Below, one piece after another: positions 44,963 through 52,765 of a stretch of DNA of 64,000 bases. Under the pieces are notes generated by a model. That model made no database searches. It was not told where the DNA came from and saw only the letters and a list, made by a program, of their open reading frames with translations. Made by a program: the position numbers and the translations under genes. Source of the stretch: an uncultured Nitrospiraceae bacterium (GTDB taxonomy: Bacteria > Nitrospirota > Thermodesulfovibrionia > Thermodesulfovibrionales > Dissulfurispiraceae); contig CAIJNL010000014.1 in the NCBI GenBank assembly GCA_903822005.1, forward strand, positions 1-64,000, in the 5' to 3' direction. Position 1 is the stretch's first letter; each line of letters opens with the position of its first letter.

Positions 44963-45718
44963 ATGGATAACGGTAAAGTAGCTATTGTCACAGGCGGAGG
45001 CCAGGGGATCGGCAAGGCCGTAGTAAAAAGATTACTCGATGACGGTTTCAAAGTTGTTATCGCTGATATCGATAAAGAGGCGGGCAGAGAGACCCTTGAG
45101 GAATATCATGCCCTCGGAGATTCAGTCTTTATGCATGCTGACATCTCGGACGAAGCCGCTGTCAAGGCTGTTGTCAAAGAAACAATATCATGTTTTCGGC
45201 GCCTGGATGTTCTGGTAAACAATGCAGGGACCATGATCAGAAAACCTCTTGCAAAATTGAGCCTTACCGAATGGAACAAGGTTATCGGAGTAAATCTTAC
45301 CGGCGCATTCCTCTGTGCGAAATATTCAGCGCCTTATCTGTCAAAGAATAAGGGCTCAATAGTAAACATAGCTTCAACACGGGCGTTCATGTCAGAACCC
45401 GATACCTTTCCCTATTCCGCCTCAAAGGGAGGTATTGTGGCCCTTACCCATTCGCTGGCATGCAGCCTCGGGCCTGAGGTGCGTGTAAACTGCATCAGTC
45501 CCGGATGGATTGATGTGAGCAGGTCTGAAAAGAGACGAACACGGAAGCCTGAAAAGCTTTCGGAGATGGACCACAAACAGCATCCGGTTGGCAGAGTTGG
45601 AAGACCGGAAGACATCTCCGCCATGGCGGCTTATTTAATCTCTGACACGGCCGGTTTTATCACAGGGGCCAATTTTGTGGTTGATGGTGGAATGACGAGG
45701 AAGATGATTTATGAGTGA
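44963..45718 (+). CDS. short-chain dehydrogenase/reductase
   Basis: A protein of 251 residues from the ATG at 44963, which has GGGGAG 8 bases upstream; an earlier in-frame ATG at 44897 adds an unlikely tail. The NAD(P) motif VTGGGQGIGKAV is near residue 10, NNAG near 88, and the catalytic YSASKGG follows a Ser. NFVVDGGMTRKM at the end is typical. It resembles 3-oxoacyl-ACP reductase and sugar-alcohol dehydrogenases; the substrate is unknown. It is divergent from selD. Confidence 0.85.
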   Translation: MDNGKVAIVTGGGQGIGKAVVKRLLDDGFKVVIADIDKEAGRETLEEYHALGDSVFMHADISDEAAVKAVVKETISCFRRLDVLVNNAGTMIRKPLAKLSLTEWNKVIGVNLTGAFLCAKYSAPYLSKNKGSIVNIASTRAFMSEPDTFPYSASKGGIVALTHSLACSLGPEVRVNCISPGWIDVSRSEKRRTRKPEKLSEMDHKQHPVGRVGRPEDISAMAAYLISDTAGFITGANFVVDGGMTRKMIYE

Positions 45719-45759
45719 AGGGTGCTAGTTTTACATATTCTATTGCTTCCTGTTCCTCC

Positions 45760-46569
45760 CTATCTGTCTTTTTCTGCAAATGCCTTAAAAAATGTGTAGC
45801 AGAAAACTCCGTCGGCCTCTGTGGTGCGATAAAGGTCTTTTATTCCTTTGTCAAAAACAGTTTGGTCAATCAGCCCGGCGCCAAGGGCCGAGCCTCGCAC
45901 ACCCTCAATCATTGCTGTAAAGGTGTTCTTGGTAAATCCCTCTACAAATTCCGGCCTGCTGGAATCAACGTATACCATTCGTGGAGAAACGCGAACGGAT
46001 TTAAACCCGGCCTCGTTAAGCAGAGGATAAAGCTCACGTCCGATCAGCGCATTGCCACCTGCCTTTTTTTGAAGTTCAATCTGACACTGTATTGCCCCAT
46101 TGGCTTCTTTGCTGTCCGGATAAAAATACGCGGAGCCGTGATCGCCCTCGATTACGGTAATGGTGCCTCCAGGCTTTATAACCTTCTTCAGGCTAACGAG
46201 GGCTTCAACCGGATTAAGAAGATGTTCGAGAACAAAACAGACAAAAACATGGTCAAACGATTCCGCTTCAAAAGGCAGATGAAATATGTCACCCTGCTGA
46301 AACCTGACATTAGTGATACCTGCGTTCTCTATTCTTTCACGTGCCTGGGAAATTGATACTTCAGAAATGTCCAATGCCGTTATTGCTGCCTTCGGACTGT
46401 TTTTAGCAAGAGTTATGGTTTGAGCACCAACGCCGCACCCTGCTTCCAAAACGCGACTGCCAGCGGGATAAGATGTATCAGAGTGCAAAAGTTCTATAAG
46501 AGTTGACGCCTGATCCTGCAGACGACGACCTTCTCTTTCATCATATCCATGTACGTATGTTTTGTGCAT
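45760..46569 (-). CDS. class I SAM-dependent methyltransferase
   Basis: A 269-residue enzyme. Motif I is VLEAGCGVGAQTITLA at about 40-55, then ITALDIS and the GDIFHLPFEAESFDHVFVCF segment. The length and central part resemble UbiE/Coq5-like and small-molecule methyltransferases. A GGGGAAG site is upstream of the ATG. It converges with the SDR gene. The substrate cannot be read. Confidence 0.82.
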   Translation of the reverse strand: MHKTYVHGYDEREGRRLQDQASTLIELLHSDTSYPAGSRVLEAGCGVGAQTITLAKNSPKAAITALDISEVSISQARERIENAGITNVRFQQGDIFHLPFEAESFDHVFVCFVLEHLLNPVEALVSLKKVIKPGGTITVIEGDHGSAYFYPDSKEANGAIQCQIELQKKAGGNALIGRELYPLLNEAGFKSVRVSPRMVYVDSSRPEFVEGFTKNTFTAMIEGVRGSALGAGLIDQTVFDKGIKDLYRTTEADGVFCYTFFKAFAEKDR

Positions 46570-47045
46570 GTCTTCCCCTTTTATTGTCCCCCCACTTTAG
46601 ATTTCTCCGTTAAAAATCACCCGGTTCGGACATAGCCCTGTATTTAGAAATACAGTCTTGCCATACAATAGCATATAATAATGCATCTTCTGCTACCAGT
46701 TGCTTTTATTATCCTGCTACAGGGCGAAGAGCATCAGATAGTCGAGAACAGCCGGATTTGAAGGCAACATTCATCCAGTTTCATCATTGTCCAATATCCC
46801 CCTAATTTCCCCCTGTTTGCCCTGCATTCTGGTCAGCAGAACTGTCTGAAAACTATAACATATCTCTGTTAAGCAGGGCTTAAATCATCCTCTTGACAAG
46901 AGATAGGCCCCTGCGTGAGACTATATAATAAGTTTTTTAAGGCTTGGGGGGCCGGGAAGCAGTATACACGAGTATTTATTGCTGAATACCGATATCTCAT
47001 CTGCCAATACAAAAAGACCAACACAGGGAAAAGGTGACCAATATT
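46570..47045. other. 476-base gap upstream of the AOR module
   Basis: No protein gene is supported. TTGACA (46893-46898) and TATAAT (46924-46929) are both perfect but 25 bases apart, too far for a standard sigma70 promoter. The module's promoter is nonetheless probably near here, since transcription from the reverse gene on the left cannot serve it. Confidence 0.4.
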
Positions 47046-47960
47046 ATGGAAACAGCGGTCAAGGAAAAAGAGTCTTTGAACAACTGCAGTGAATTGTCGT
47101 TGAATCCGCTCTGTTCCCGCCGACAGGTTTTAAAACTCGGCGGCATCTCTATCATCGGGATGACCGCGCTCGGCTCATCTCTTGCCGAGGGCGCTGTTAA
47201 GCCCCTGATCATCATGGAACAGGCAACTGGATTAGTGACCTCGGACCCGAACAAATGCGTAGCGTGCGGACGCTGCGAACTCGCCTGCACCGAGTTCAAT
47301 GACGGCAAAGCGGCACCCACGATATCCAGGATCAAGGTTGACAGGAACATGAATTACGGGTCGAGCGGTGATCTGCTGCAACGGGAAGGCAAGGGCAACT
47401 GGGGAGACGGAGTTGTCGTGCAGGACCTCTGCAAGCAGTGTCCCCATCCTGTGCCCTGCGCCAATATATGCCCCGAAAACGCAATTGTCGTTGGCCCGGT
47501 TGGTAACGCACGCATGATAGATATGCAGAAATGCACCGGCTGCAAGGTATGCCTGAAGGCCTGCCCCTGGGAGATGATCTCTTTTGATGCGGAAACCCGC
47601 AAGGCAACCAAGTGCGATCTCTGCAAGGGCAAACCGAAATGTGTTGAGGCCTGCCCCGCAGAGGCCCTGACATATGTCGGCTGGAAAGATTTGACCGACA
47701 AGATTCCTCCCCGCACCATGACCACTGCGCGGATGCTTGAAGAACGCGCCCTGGCCTGCCAGGAATGCCATATGCCGGGACAGGGTAAAAATATCGAGCA
47801 GGGATTCGGGATCTTCACAGGCTCCTCAAGAAAGGGGCGGCCGGTTTCTGCCGGGGAGTTCGGCTTCAGGTGGGTCGACCTCGCGGGCTCAATTATGCTG
47901 CCCGTTGGAATCGCTTTAGTTGCAATACATGCTGTAGTACGGAAGGTGACAAAGAAATGA
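47046..47960 (+). CDS. Tat-exported ferredoxin subunit with CXXCH haem site and membrane anchor (AOR module)
   Basis: A protein of 304 residues from the ATG at 47046 (AAGGTGA lies 9 bases upstream; an in-frame GTG at 47034 is possible). A twin-arginine signal, SRRQVLK with a hydrophobic run, lies near residues 24-50. Ferredoxin motifs follow: CVACGRCELAC from Cys71, CKQCPHPVPCANICP, CTGCKVCLKACPW and CDLCKGKPKCVEACP, enough for four [4Fe-4S] clusters as in HybA/DmsB. CQECH at 238-242 is a c-type haem motif, and one C-terminal helix (about 278-299) anchors it. This places electron transfer on the periplasmic side. It overlaps the cytochrome b gene as ATGA. Confidence 0.85.
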   Translation: METAVKEKESLNNCSELSLNPLCSRRQVLKLGGISIIGMTALGSSLAEGAVKPLIIMEQATGLVTSDPNKCVACGRCELACTEFNDGKAAPTISRIKVDRNMNYGSSGDLLQREGKGNWGDGVVVQDLCKQCPHPVPCANICPENAIVVGPVGNARMIDMQKCTGCKVCLKACPWEMISFDAETRKATKCDLCKGKPKCVEACPAEALTYVGWKDLTDKIPPRTMTTARMLEERALACQECHMPGQGKNIEQGFGIFTGSSRKGRPVSAGEFGFRWVDLAGSIMLPVGIALVAIHAVVRKVTKK

Positions 47961-48643
47961 AAAAAATATATCTTCATGCCCTGCCGCTCAGGATATGGCA
48001 CTGGATGAACGCGCTCATGTTTATTATTCTGCTTGTAACCGGACTGCAGCTTCGCATGTCGGGGGTGGCAGATCTGAGCCCTCACGATCCGGCCCTGGTA
48101 ATACATAACTACGCCGGATGGGCCATGGTCGGCTTCTACATCTTATGGCTTGCGTACAGCATCGTCAGCAGAAATCTGATCAACAACTATGTAATCCGCA
48201 AGCATGATCTCGGCGGGATTTTCGGCCAGGCGAAGTATTATCTCATCTCAATCTTCAAAGGTGAAGAAAACCCTTTCACCCCTTCGCCTGACAACAAATT
48301 CAACCCTCTCCAGAAAATAGCCTATGGTTCAGCCATGTTTATTTTCGCGCCGGTCATTATCATCACGGGCCTGCTTTATACCGACATCAGCTGGCTGCGC
48401 CAGTTCATTCTCGACTCGAAACTGACTGGTACTATAAATGCCATTCACATAATGGCCGCGTACCTGTTTGCCCTTTTCCTCATTATCCATGTTTATATGG
48501 CGACCCTCGGTCCAACGCCCCTGACTCATATCAAGGCGATGATCACCGGTCATGAGGAAGAACCCGATGGACCAAAAGTTAAGTCTTCTGCCAAGACTCT
48601 TCCGGCTGACCCTGCCTCTGAAGCAGGAAGCCAGGGTGCATAG
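47957..48643 (+). CDS. cytochrome b subunit (FdnI-like) of the AOR module
   Basis: A protein of 228 residues from the ATG at 47957, overlapping the ferredoxin stop. Four transmembrane helices carry conserved histidines: LPLRIWHWMN (His15), VIHNYAGW and IHIMAAYLFALFLIIHVY. This is the cytochrome b561/formate dehydrogenase gamma type, which binds two b haems and reaches the quinone pool. The C-terminal ~30 residues are polar. It would link the AOR and its ferredoxin to membrane quinones. Confidence 0.88.
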   Translation: MKKIYLHALPLRIWHWMNALMFIILLVTGLQLRMSGVADLSPHDPALVIHNYAGWAMVGFYILWLAYSIVSRNLINNYVIRKHDLGGIFGQAKYYLISIFKGEENPFTPSPDNKFNPLQKIAYGSAMFIFAPVIIITGLLYTDISWLRQFILDSKLTGTINAIHIMAAYLFALFLIIHVYMATLGPTPLTHIKAMITGHEEEPDGPKVKSSAKTLPADPASEAGSQGA

Positions 48644-48685
48644 TAATTTCATGAGACAGAAATTTATGAGAAGGAAGGAAAGATA

Positions 48686-50797
48686 ATGACTAAATACGGC
48701 GGTTGGTCAGGAAAGGTACTCCATGTCGATTTATCGAATGGACGCACCTGGACTGAAGATACCATAGAAAAATACAAGGACTATCTCGGCGGAACAGGCA
48801 TCGGCTACAAAGTCATGTGGGATGAAGTCCCGACAGGCACAAAACCTTTCGATCCCGAAAACAGGATTATCTTTGCTGTCGGCCCACTGGCTGGAACCGG
48901 CGCTCCCTGCAACGGGCGCACCGCCATTACAACACTTTGGCCTACCTGTACCCCTATGCCTCTTGTAGGCTCCGGGCACATGGGTGGTCAGTTTGCCGCG
49001 AAACTGAAGTATGCGGGATATGATGCCATTGTGATAAAAGGCAAGGCAGCATATCCGGTATGGCTATCGATCGTAGACAACAAGGTTGAAATCCTTGACG
49101 CCAGGCGCATCTGGGGTACCGGAATTCGCGATGCAACAGCCGCGATCACCCAGATAATGGGACCGGAAGCATGCGTGTCCGCCATCGGACAGGCCGGAGA
49201 AAATCTTGTGCCCATGTCGGTAGTGATAAACTCTGTTTCGCATTCAGCCGGCGCGATCGGCGGGATAATGGGCTCAAAAAACCTTAAGGCCATTGGCGTG
49301 CTCGGCACAGGCAGCGTGCACATTGCCGGAAAGAAAGAAGAGTGGGAAAAGATGGTCAAATACCACCTTTCCCTTCTTGGCGCGAACAATCAGCATGTTG
49401 TGCCCAACTCTCCCCAACCATGGGCCGAGTTTTACGAACCTGGCACCCGCTGGCTAGCCTCCAAAGGCAGATCATGGGGCGCCAATGCCCGTCCAGTCGA
49501 AACAGGTGCCTGTGATCCACACAATCTTAACCGCATCGCTTACCGCACCAACAACGCGGCCTTTTTCATGGGAGAAATAGCCTGGCAATATACCGTGCGC
49601 GGCAATGGCTGCACCAGCTGCCCGATCAGGTGTCACACAATTATCAAGGTGCCGGCTCTCTCTTCAAAATATGGCATACCCGAGATCGGCCAGAATACCT
49701 GCTCAGGCCTGAACTTCGGCCGCAATTTCTACAGGAAATTGCCGGGTGGCAACAAAGGGATGCACAGTGTTGAGACAAACATGGTTGGAATGCATCTGGC
49801 GGACGACCTTGGGGTATGGTGCAATTACTCACAGATGCAGCGCGACTTCCAGAAGCTCTACTACGACGGCTACATCGAAAAAAACCTTGGATCCAAGGAA
49901 TTCAAAAGCTTCTCATGGAAAAAATACGAGCAGGGCGATGCGTCATTTCTCTTCGAAATCATCCCCAAGATCGCCGCAAAGGAAGGAGAGCTTGGAACAG
50001 CGCTAGGCCTGGGCACAGGATATCTCCTGCAGCGCTGGTCGATTTCCGAAAAGGATTGGGGCAAGGACAAGGAACTGTTTTACTGGAAGATGGGGCATCC
50101 GAAACACCACTCGACTGAAGACGCCGGACAGTGCGGATACATCATCAACACCCAGTACAACCGCGATGCCCAGTGCCATTCGCATGTCAATTTCGTAAGA
50201 AACGGTCTGCCTCTCGAGGTCCAGAAAAAACTCGCGGAAGAGATCTGGGGTTCTCAGAAGGCGGTTGATGCGGTTGGCGCGTACACACCTATGCACAAGT
50301 CAAAGGCAAAGATGGCAAAATGGTCCATTATCAGAAAGGAACTCCATGACTCCCTGTCTATCTGCAACTGGATGGGCCCATGGATAGCATCTCCCCTTAA
50401 GGAACGCGGATACAAGGGTGATGACTCGATAGAATCCAAGCTTTACACGCTGGCCACCGGTGATAAAAAAGACCGGGCCGAGCTTGATGCCGTGGCGGAA
50501 CGCATATTCCTGCTTCACCGCGCCCTTACGATACGGGACATGGGCACGAAGGACATGCGCGGCAAGCATGACCTCGGCCCTGACTGGGCATTCACTGACA
50601 AATCCGGAAAGCCCCCCTACACAAAGGGGACCATTCACCTTGACAGAAAAGATGCCTCGCTCGCAATGGACATGTTCTATGATGAGATGGCCTGGGACAA
50701 GACCACCGGCGCACCAACCTCTGCGACTTACCGCAAATTCGGACTTGCCGGTGTGGCAGATGAACTGGGCAAGCGCAAACTGCTGCCGGGAGCGTAA
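48686..50797 (+). CDS. aldehyde ferredoxin oxidoreductase family protein (tungsten or molybdenum pterin)
   Basis: A 703-residue protein. It starts GGWSGKVLHVDLSNGRTW and has the AOR N-terminal domain with YLGGTGIGYKVMWDE and GPLAGTGAPCNGRTAI. The [4Fe-4S] ligands are Cys309, Cys312 and Cys316 (GCTSCPIRCHT) and a distal Cys560 (SLSICNWMG). The family oxidises aldehydes or reduces acids with a bis-pterin tungsten site; benzoyl-CoA reductase BamB is a relative. It lacks its own export signal. The partners are a Tat ferredoxin, a cytochrome b and a 197-residue unknown. The substrate is unknown. Confidence 0.9.
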   Translation: MTKYGGWSGKVLHVDLSNGRTWTEDTIEKYKDYLGGTGIGYKVMWDEVPTGTKPFDPENRIIFAVGPLAGTGAPCNGRTAITTLWPTCTPMPLVGSGHMGGQFAAKLKYAGYDAIVIKGKAAYPVWLSIVDNKVEILDARRIWGTGIRDATAAITQIMGPEACVSAIGQAGENLVPMSVVINSVSHSAGAIGGIMGSKNLKAIGVLGTGSVHIAGKKEEWEKMVKYHLSLLGANNQHVVPNSPQPWAEFYEPGTRWLASKGRSWGANARPVETGACDPHNLNRIAYRTNNAAFFMGEIAWQYTVRGNGCTSCPIRCHTIIKVPALSSKYGIPEIGQNTCSGLNFGRNFYRKLPGGNKGMHSVETNMVGMHLADDLGVWCNYSQMQRDFQKLYYDGYIEKNLGSKEFKSFSWKKYEQGDASFLFEIIPKIAAKEGELGTALGLGTGYLLQRWSISEKDWGKDKELFYWKMGHPKHHSTEDAGQCGYIINTQYNRDAQCHSHVNFVRNGLPLEVQKKLAEEIWGSQKAVDAVGAYTPMHKSKAKMAKWSIIRKELHDSLSICNWMGPWIASPLKERGYKGDDSIESKLYTLATGDKKDRAELDAVAERIFLLHRALTIRDMGTKDMRGKHDLGPDWAFTDKSGKPPYTKGTIHLDRKDASLAMDMFYDEMAWDKTTGAPTSATYRKFGLAGVADELGKRKLLPGA

Positions 50798-50823
50798 GAC
50801 GAGCCCCCGATGAAATCGAATAG

Positions 50824-51417
50824 ATGAAGGCAAACAAAAGTCTTAACCCGGCCATTTCGGATGAAGCTGCTGAACAGGCATTTGCGGCAATGATCAGGAA
50901 GGGCAGTGAGGAAGGGAAGCTCGTCGCTGAAGACGAGCTCCTGGCCTCTGCCGTTGAGCGGGATCTTTTGAACTCAAAGCCGGCCGGTCATGCCAAAGAG
51001 GTCAAAAAAGCGCTCAACAGCCTCATAAAAAAGAACAAAGACCTTCGTGCGCTTAAGGCGCAGGATGGCTCGCGAAGGTTCTTCTCATCCCTGCTTATCA
51101 CCGAAGCCTATGCCGGAATACTGCTCCAGAAAGAGGGAGACCCCCTGCGGCTTATCGCTGAAATCGTGCGCCAAAACTCGAAGATCTACCCGCGCCCCGT
51201 CCCTCTCGACCTATTTACCCAGCCTCCGTTTGATCTTGGGGATCAGGAGGTCAGGGATTATATCAAGAAAATGACCTCCGACAAGGCGTATCGAGATATC
51301 TCCCTGACTGCAACTTCGACATCCAGGGAGTTCCTCTATTCATCCCTGTATCTTGAACCCGATCATGCCTCTATGCTTGCCCAATGGTTCGATGTCGGAC
51401 GAGCGGACAATCCCTGA
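50824..51417 (+). CDS. unknown protein linked to the AOR module (197 residues)
   Basis: It starts 26 bases after the AOR gene and has no signal peptide or membrane helix. The sequence looks alpha-helical, with charged helices in the first 80 residues and YPRPVPLDLFTQPPFDLGDQ near 125-145. No family was recognised. A cofactor- or export-chaperone role like the TorD-type proteins for Tat-exported molybdoenzymes would suit the context, but no motif proves it. Confidence 0.7.
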   Translation: MKANKSLNPAISDEAAEQAFAAMIRKGSEEGKLVAEDELLASAVERDLLNSKPAGHAKEVKKALNSLIKKNKDLRALKAQDGSRRFFSSLLITEAYAGILLQKEGDPLRLIAEIVRQNSKIYPRPVPLDLFTQPPFDLGDQEVRDYIKKMTSDKAYRDISLTATSTSREFLYSSLYLEPDHASMLAQWFDVGRADNP

Positions 51418-51544
51418 TTCAACATTAGGTCTCTGCGTGCCGGATCTGTTGCCAGCTTCCCTGACTTGATAACCTGCTTCAGTAATTGGCTAAAAATATG
51501 ATAGATTATAAGCAGATGGCAATCAGTCAGGAAAGGGGCCCCTA

Positions 51545-51943
51545 ATGAAAAAAAGAATATTTTTTATATGCCTGCTAATTTGCATATTCATGCTTCCCCT
51601 TCTCTCTTCAGCATCTGACTGGAGGATGTTCACCCCCAAGCAGAAAGACGGCTCTACATGGTATTACGACAAGAGCAGCATCGTATATATGAAAAACAGT
51701 GTCATCATAGGCATACCCATGCCCTTCAAAGACAGTAACTATCAGAAAATGTGGATAAGGGCCTCTTCAGACGCGGGCGAAAAAATATACCAGGTAGAGC
51801 TTAGCTGCAAAGAGCGCACAGCAAGAATGCAGGACAATAATGGTAAAGGCATATATAATTTTACGCTCATAGACTACCTTTACGACCGCCCTATCCCGCC
51901 TGACACTGTCCTGGACTGGCTCAGTAAATCCGTTTGCCACTAA
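51545..51943 (+). CDS. small exported protein (surface-adhesin E-like)
   Basis: A 132-residue protein. A signal peptide (KKRIFFICLLICIFMLPLLSSA) is followed by SDWRMFTPKQKDGSTWYYDKSSI, the pattern of small periplasmic proteins of the surface-adhesin protein E kind. Two cysteines near the ends of the mature part could pair. AAAGGGG is upstream of the ATG. The function is unknown. A hairpin overlaps its stop codon. Confidence 0.65.
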   Translation: MKKRIFFICLLICIFMLPLLSSASDWRMFTPKQKDGSTWYYDKSSIVYMKNSVIIGIPMPFKDSNYQKMWIRASSDAGEKIYQVELSCKERTARMQDNNGKGIYNFTLIDYLYDRPIPPDTVLDWLSKSVCH

Positions 51944-51956
51944 CATCGAGTGGCAA
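51934..51956 (+). terminator. hairpin over the stop of the small exported protein gene
   Basis: A perfect 8-bp stem TTGCCACT/AGTGGCAA (51934-51941 with 51949-51956) around a 7-base loop; the TAA stop begins within it. No T-run follows, so its strength is doubtful. Confidence 0.45.
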
Positions 51957-52067
51957 CAGGCGCGCTTAAGTACTGATAATCTTGATTTTTACTATTGTGA
52001 GTCTTTTGATGATTATCAAATGAAACTTTACAATATTCATATGAATTATTGAAGGGACGGAACTAAG

Positions 52068-52646
52068 ATGATAACGATAGGAATACTCATTTACCCTCAG
52101 GTAGAAGAAATGGATTTTGTTGCCCCTTTTGAAGTGCTTAGCTATGTGAATAAAGTTTTGCCTGGAAGCACCAAAGTCTTACTCGTTTCGGAAAATTCGG
52201 CCCCTGTAACAGCATTTAACGGCATGACGGTGATTCCGCATTCCACGCTGAAGGATTGCCCTTCCTTAGGTGTTCTTGTGGTCCCGGGAGGAAAAGGTCG
52301 ACTGACTGCAATGAAGAATGCTGCAATTCAGGATTTTATCCAACAACAGGCTAGGACCGCCCAATACGTTACTTCAGTATGCACAGGCGCCTTTTTGCTG
52401 GCCGAGGCCGGTTTGCTCAAAGGGAAAAAAGCGACTACCTACCATACAGCTTTTGCTGAGTTGGAAGCATACTCCGTGCAAGTGCTTAAAAATAAGGTTG
52501 TCCATGATGGGCAGATAATTACTTCAGCCGGCGTTACTTCGGGACTGGAACATGGTTTTTACATGCTGAAACTATTGTTTGGTGCTGAGCTTTCTGCTGT
52601 GGTGGCGCGTAGGATAGAATACGAAGTTGATGTAAACTCACTTTGA
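52068..52646 (+). CDS. DJ-1/PfpI-family protein
   Basis: A 192-residue class I glutamine amidotransferase-like protein. The nucleophile-elbow cysteine is in VTSVCTGAFLLAEAGLLKGKKATTYH, and LVVPGGKGR precedes it. Such proteins include isonitrile hydratases, chaperone-like and transcription-factor-linked forms; this one has no HTH domain. GGGACGG is upstream of the ATG. It converges with the second AOR gene. Confidence 0.85.
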   Translation: MITIGILIYPQVEEMDFVAPFEVLSYVNKVLPGSTKVLLVSENSAPVTAFNGMTVIPHSTLKDCPSLGVLVVPGGKGRLTAMKNAAIQDFIQQQARTAQYVTSVCTGAFLLAEAGLLKGKKATTYHTAFAELEAYSVQVLKNKVVHDGQIITSAGVTSGLEHGFYMLKLLFGAELSAVVARRIEYEVDVNSL

Positions 52647-52765
52647 TATTCCGTGCGGAACCTGGAAAATCTTCAGCAAGCTGAATGACAGGATTCCAAA
52701 TCCAGGCAAGAGAGCGGGAGGGCAGGTATCATCCCCGCCCCCAGCCTGAATTCCGCCATACAGTG

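Noticed and set aside
46893-46929. TTGACA and TATAAT upstream of the AOR module as a promoter
   Set aside because: Both boxes are perfect but 25 bases apart, too far for a sigma70 promoter; no better pair was found.
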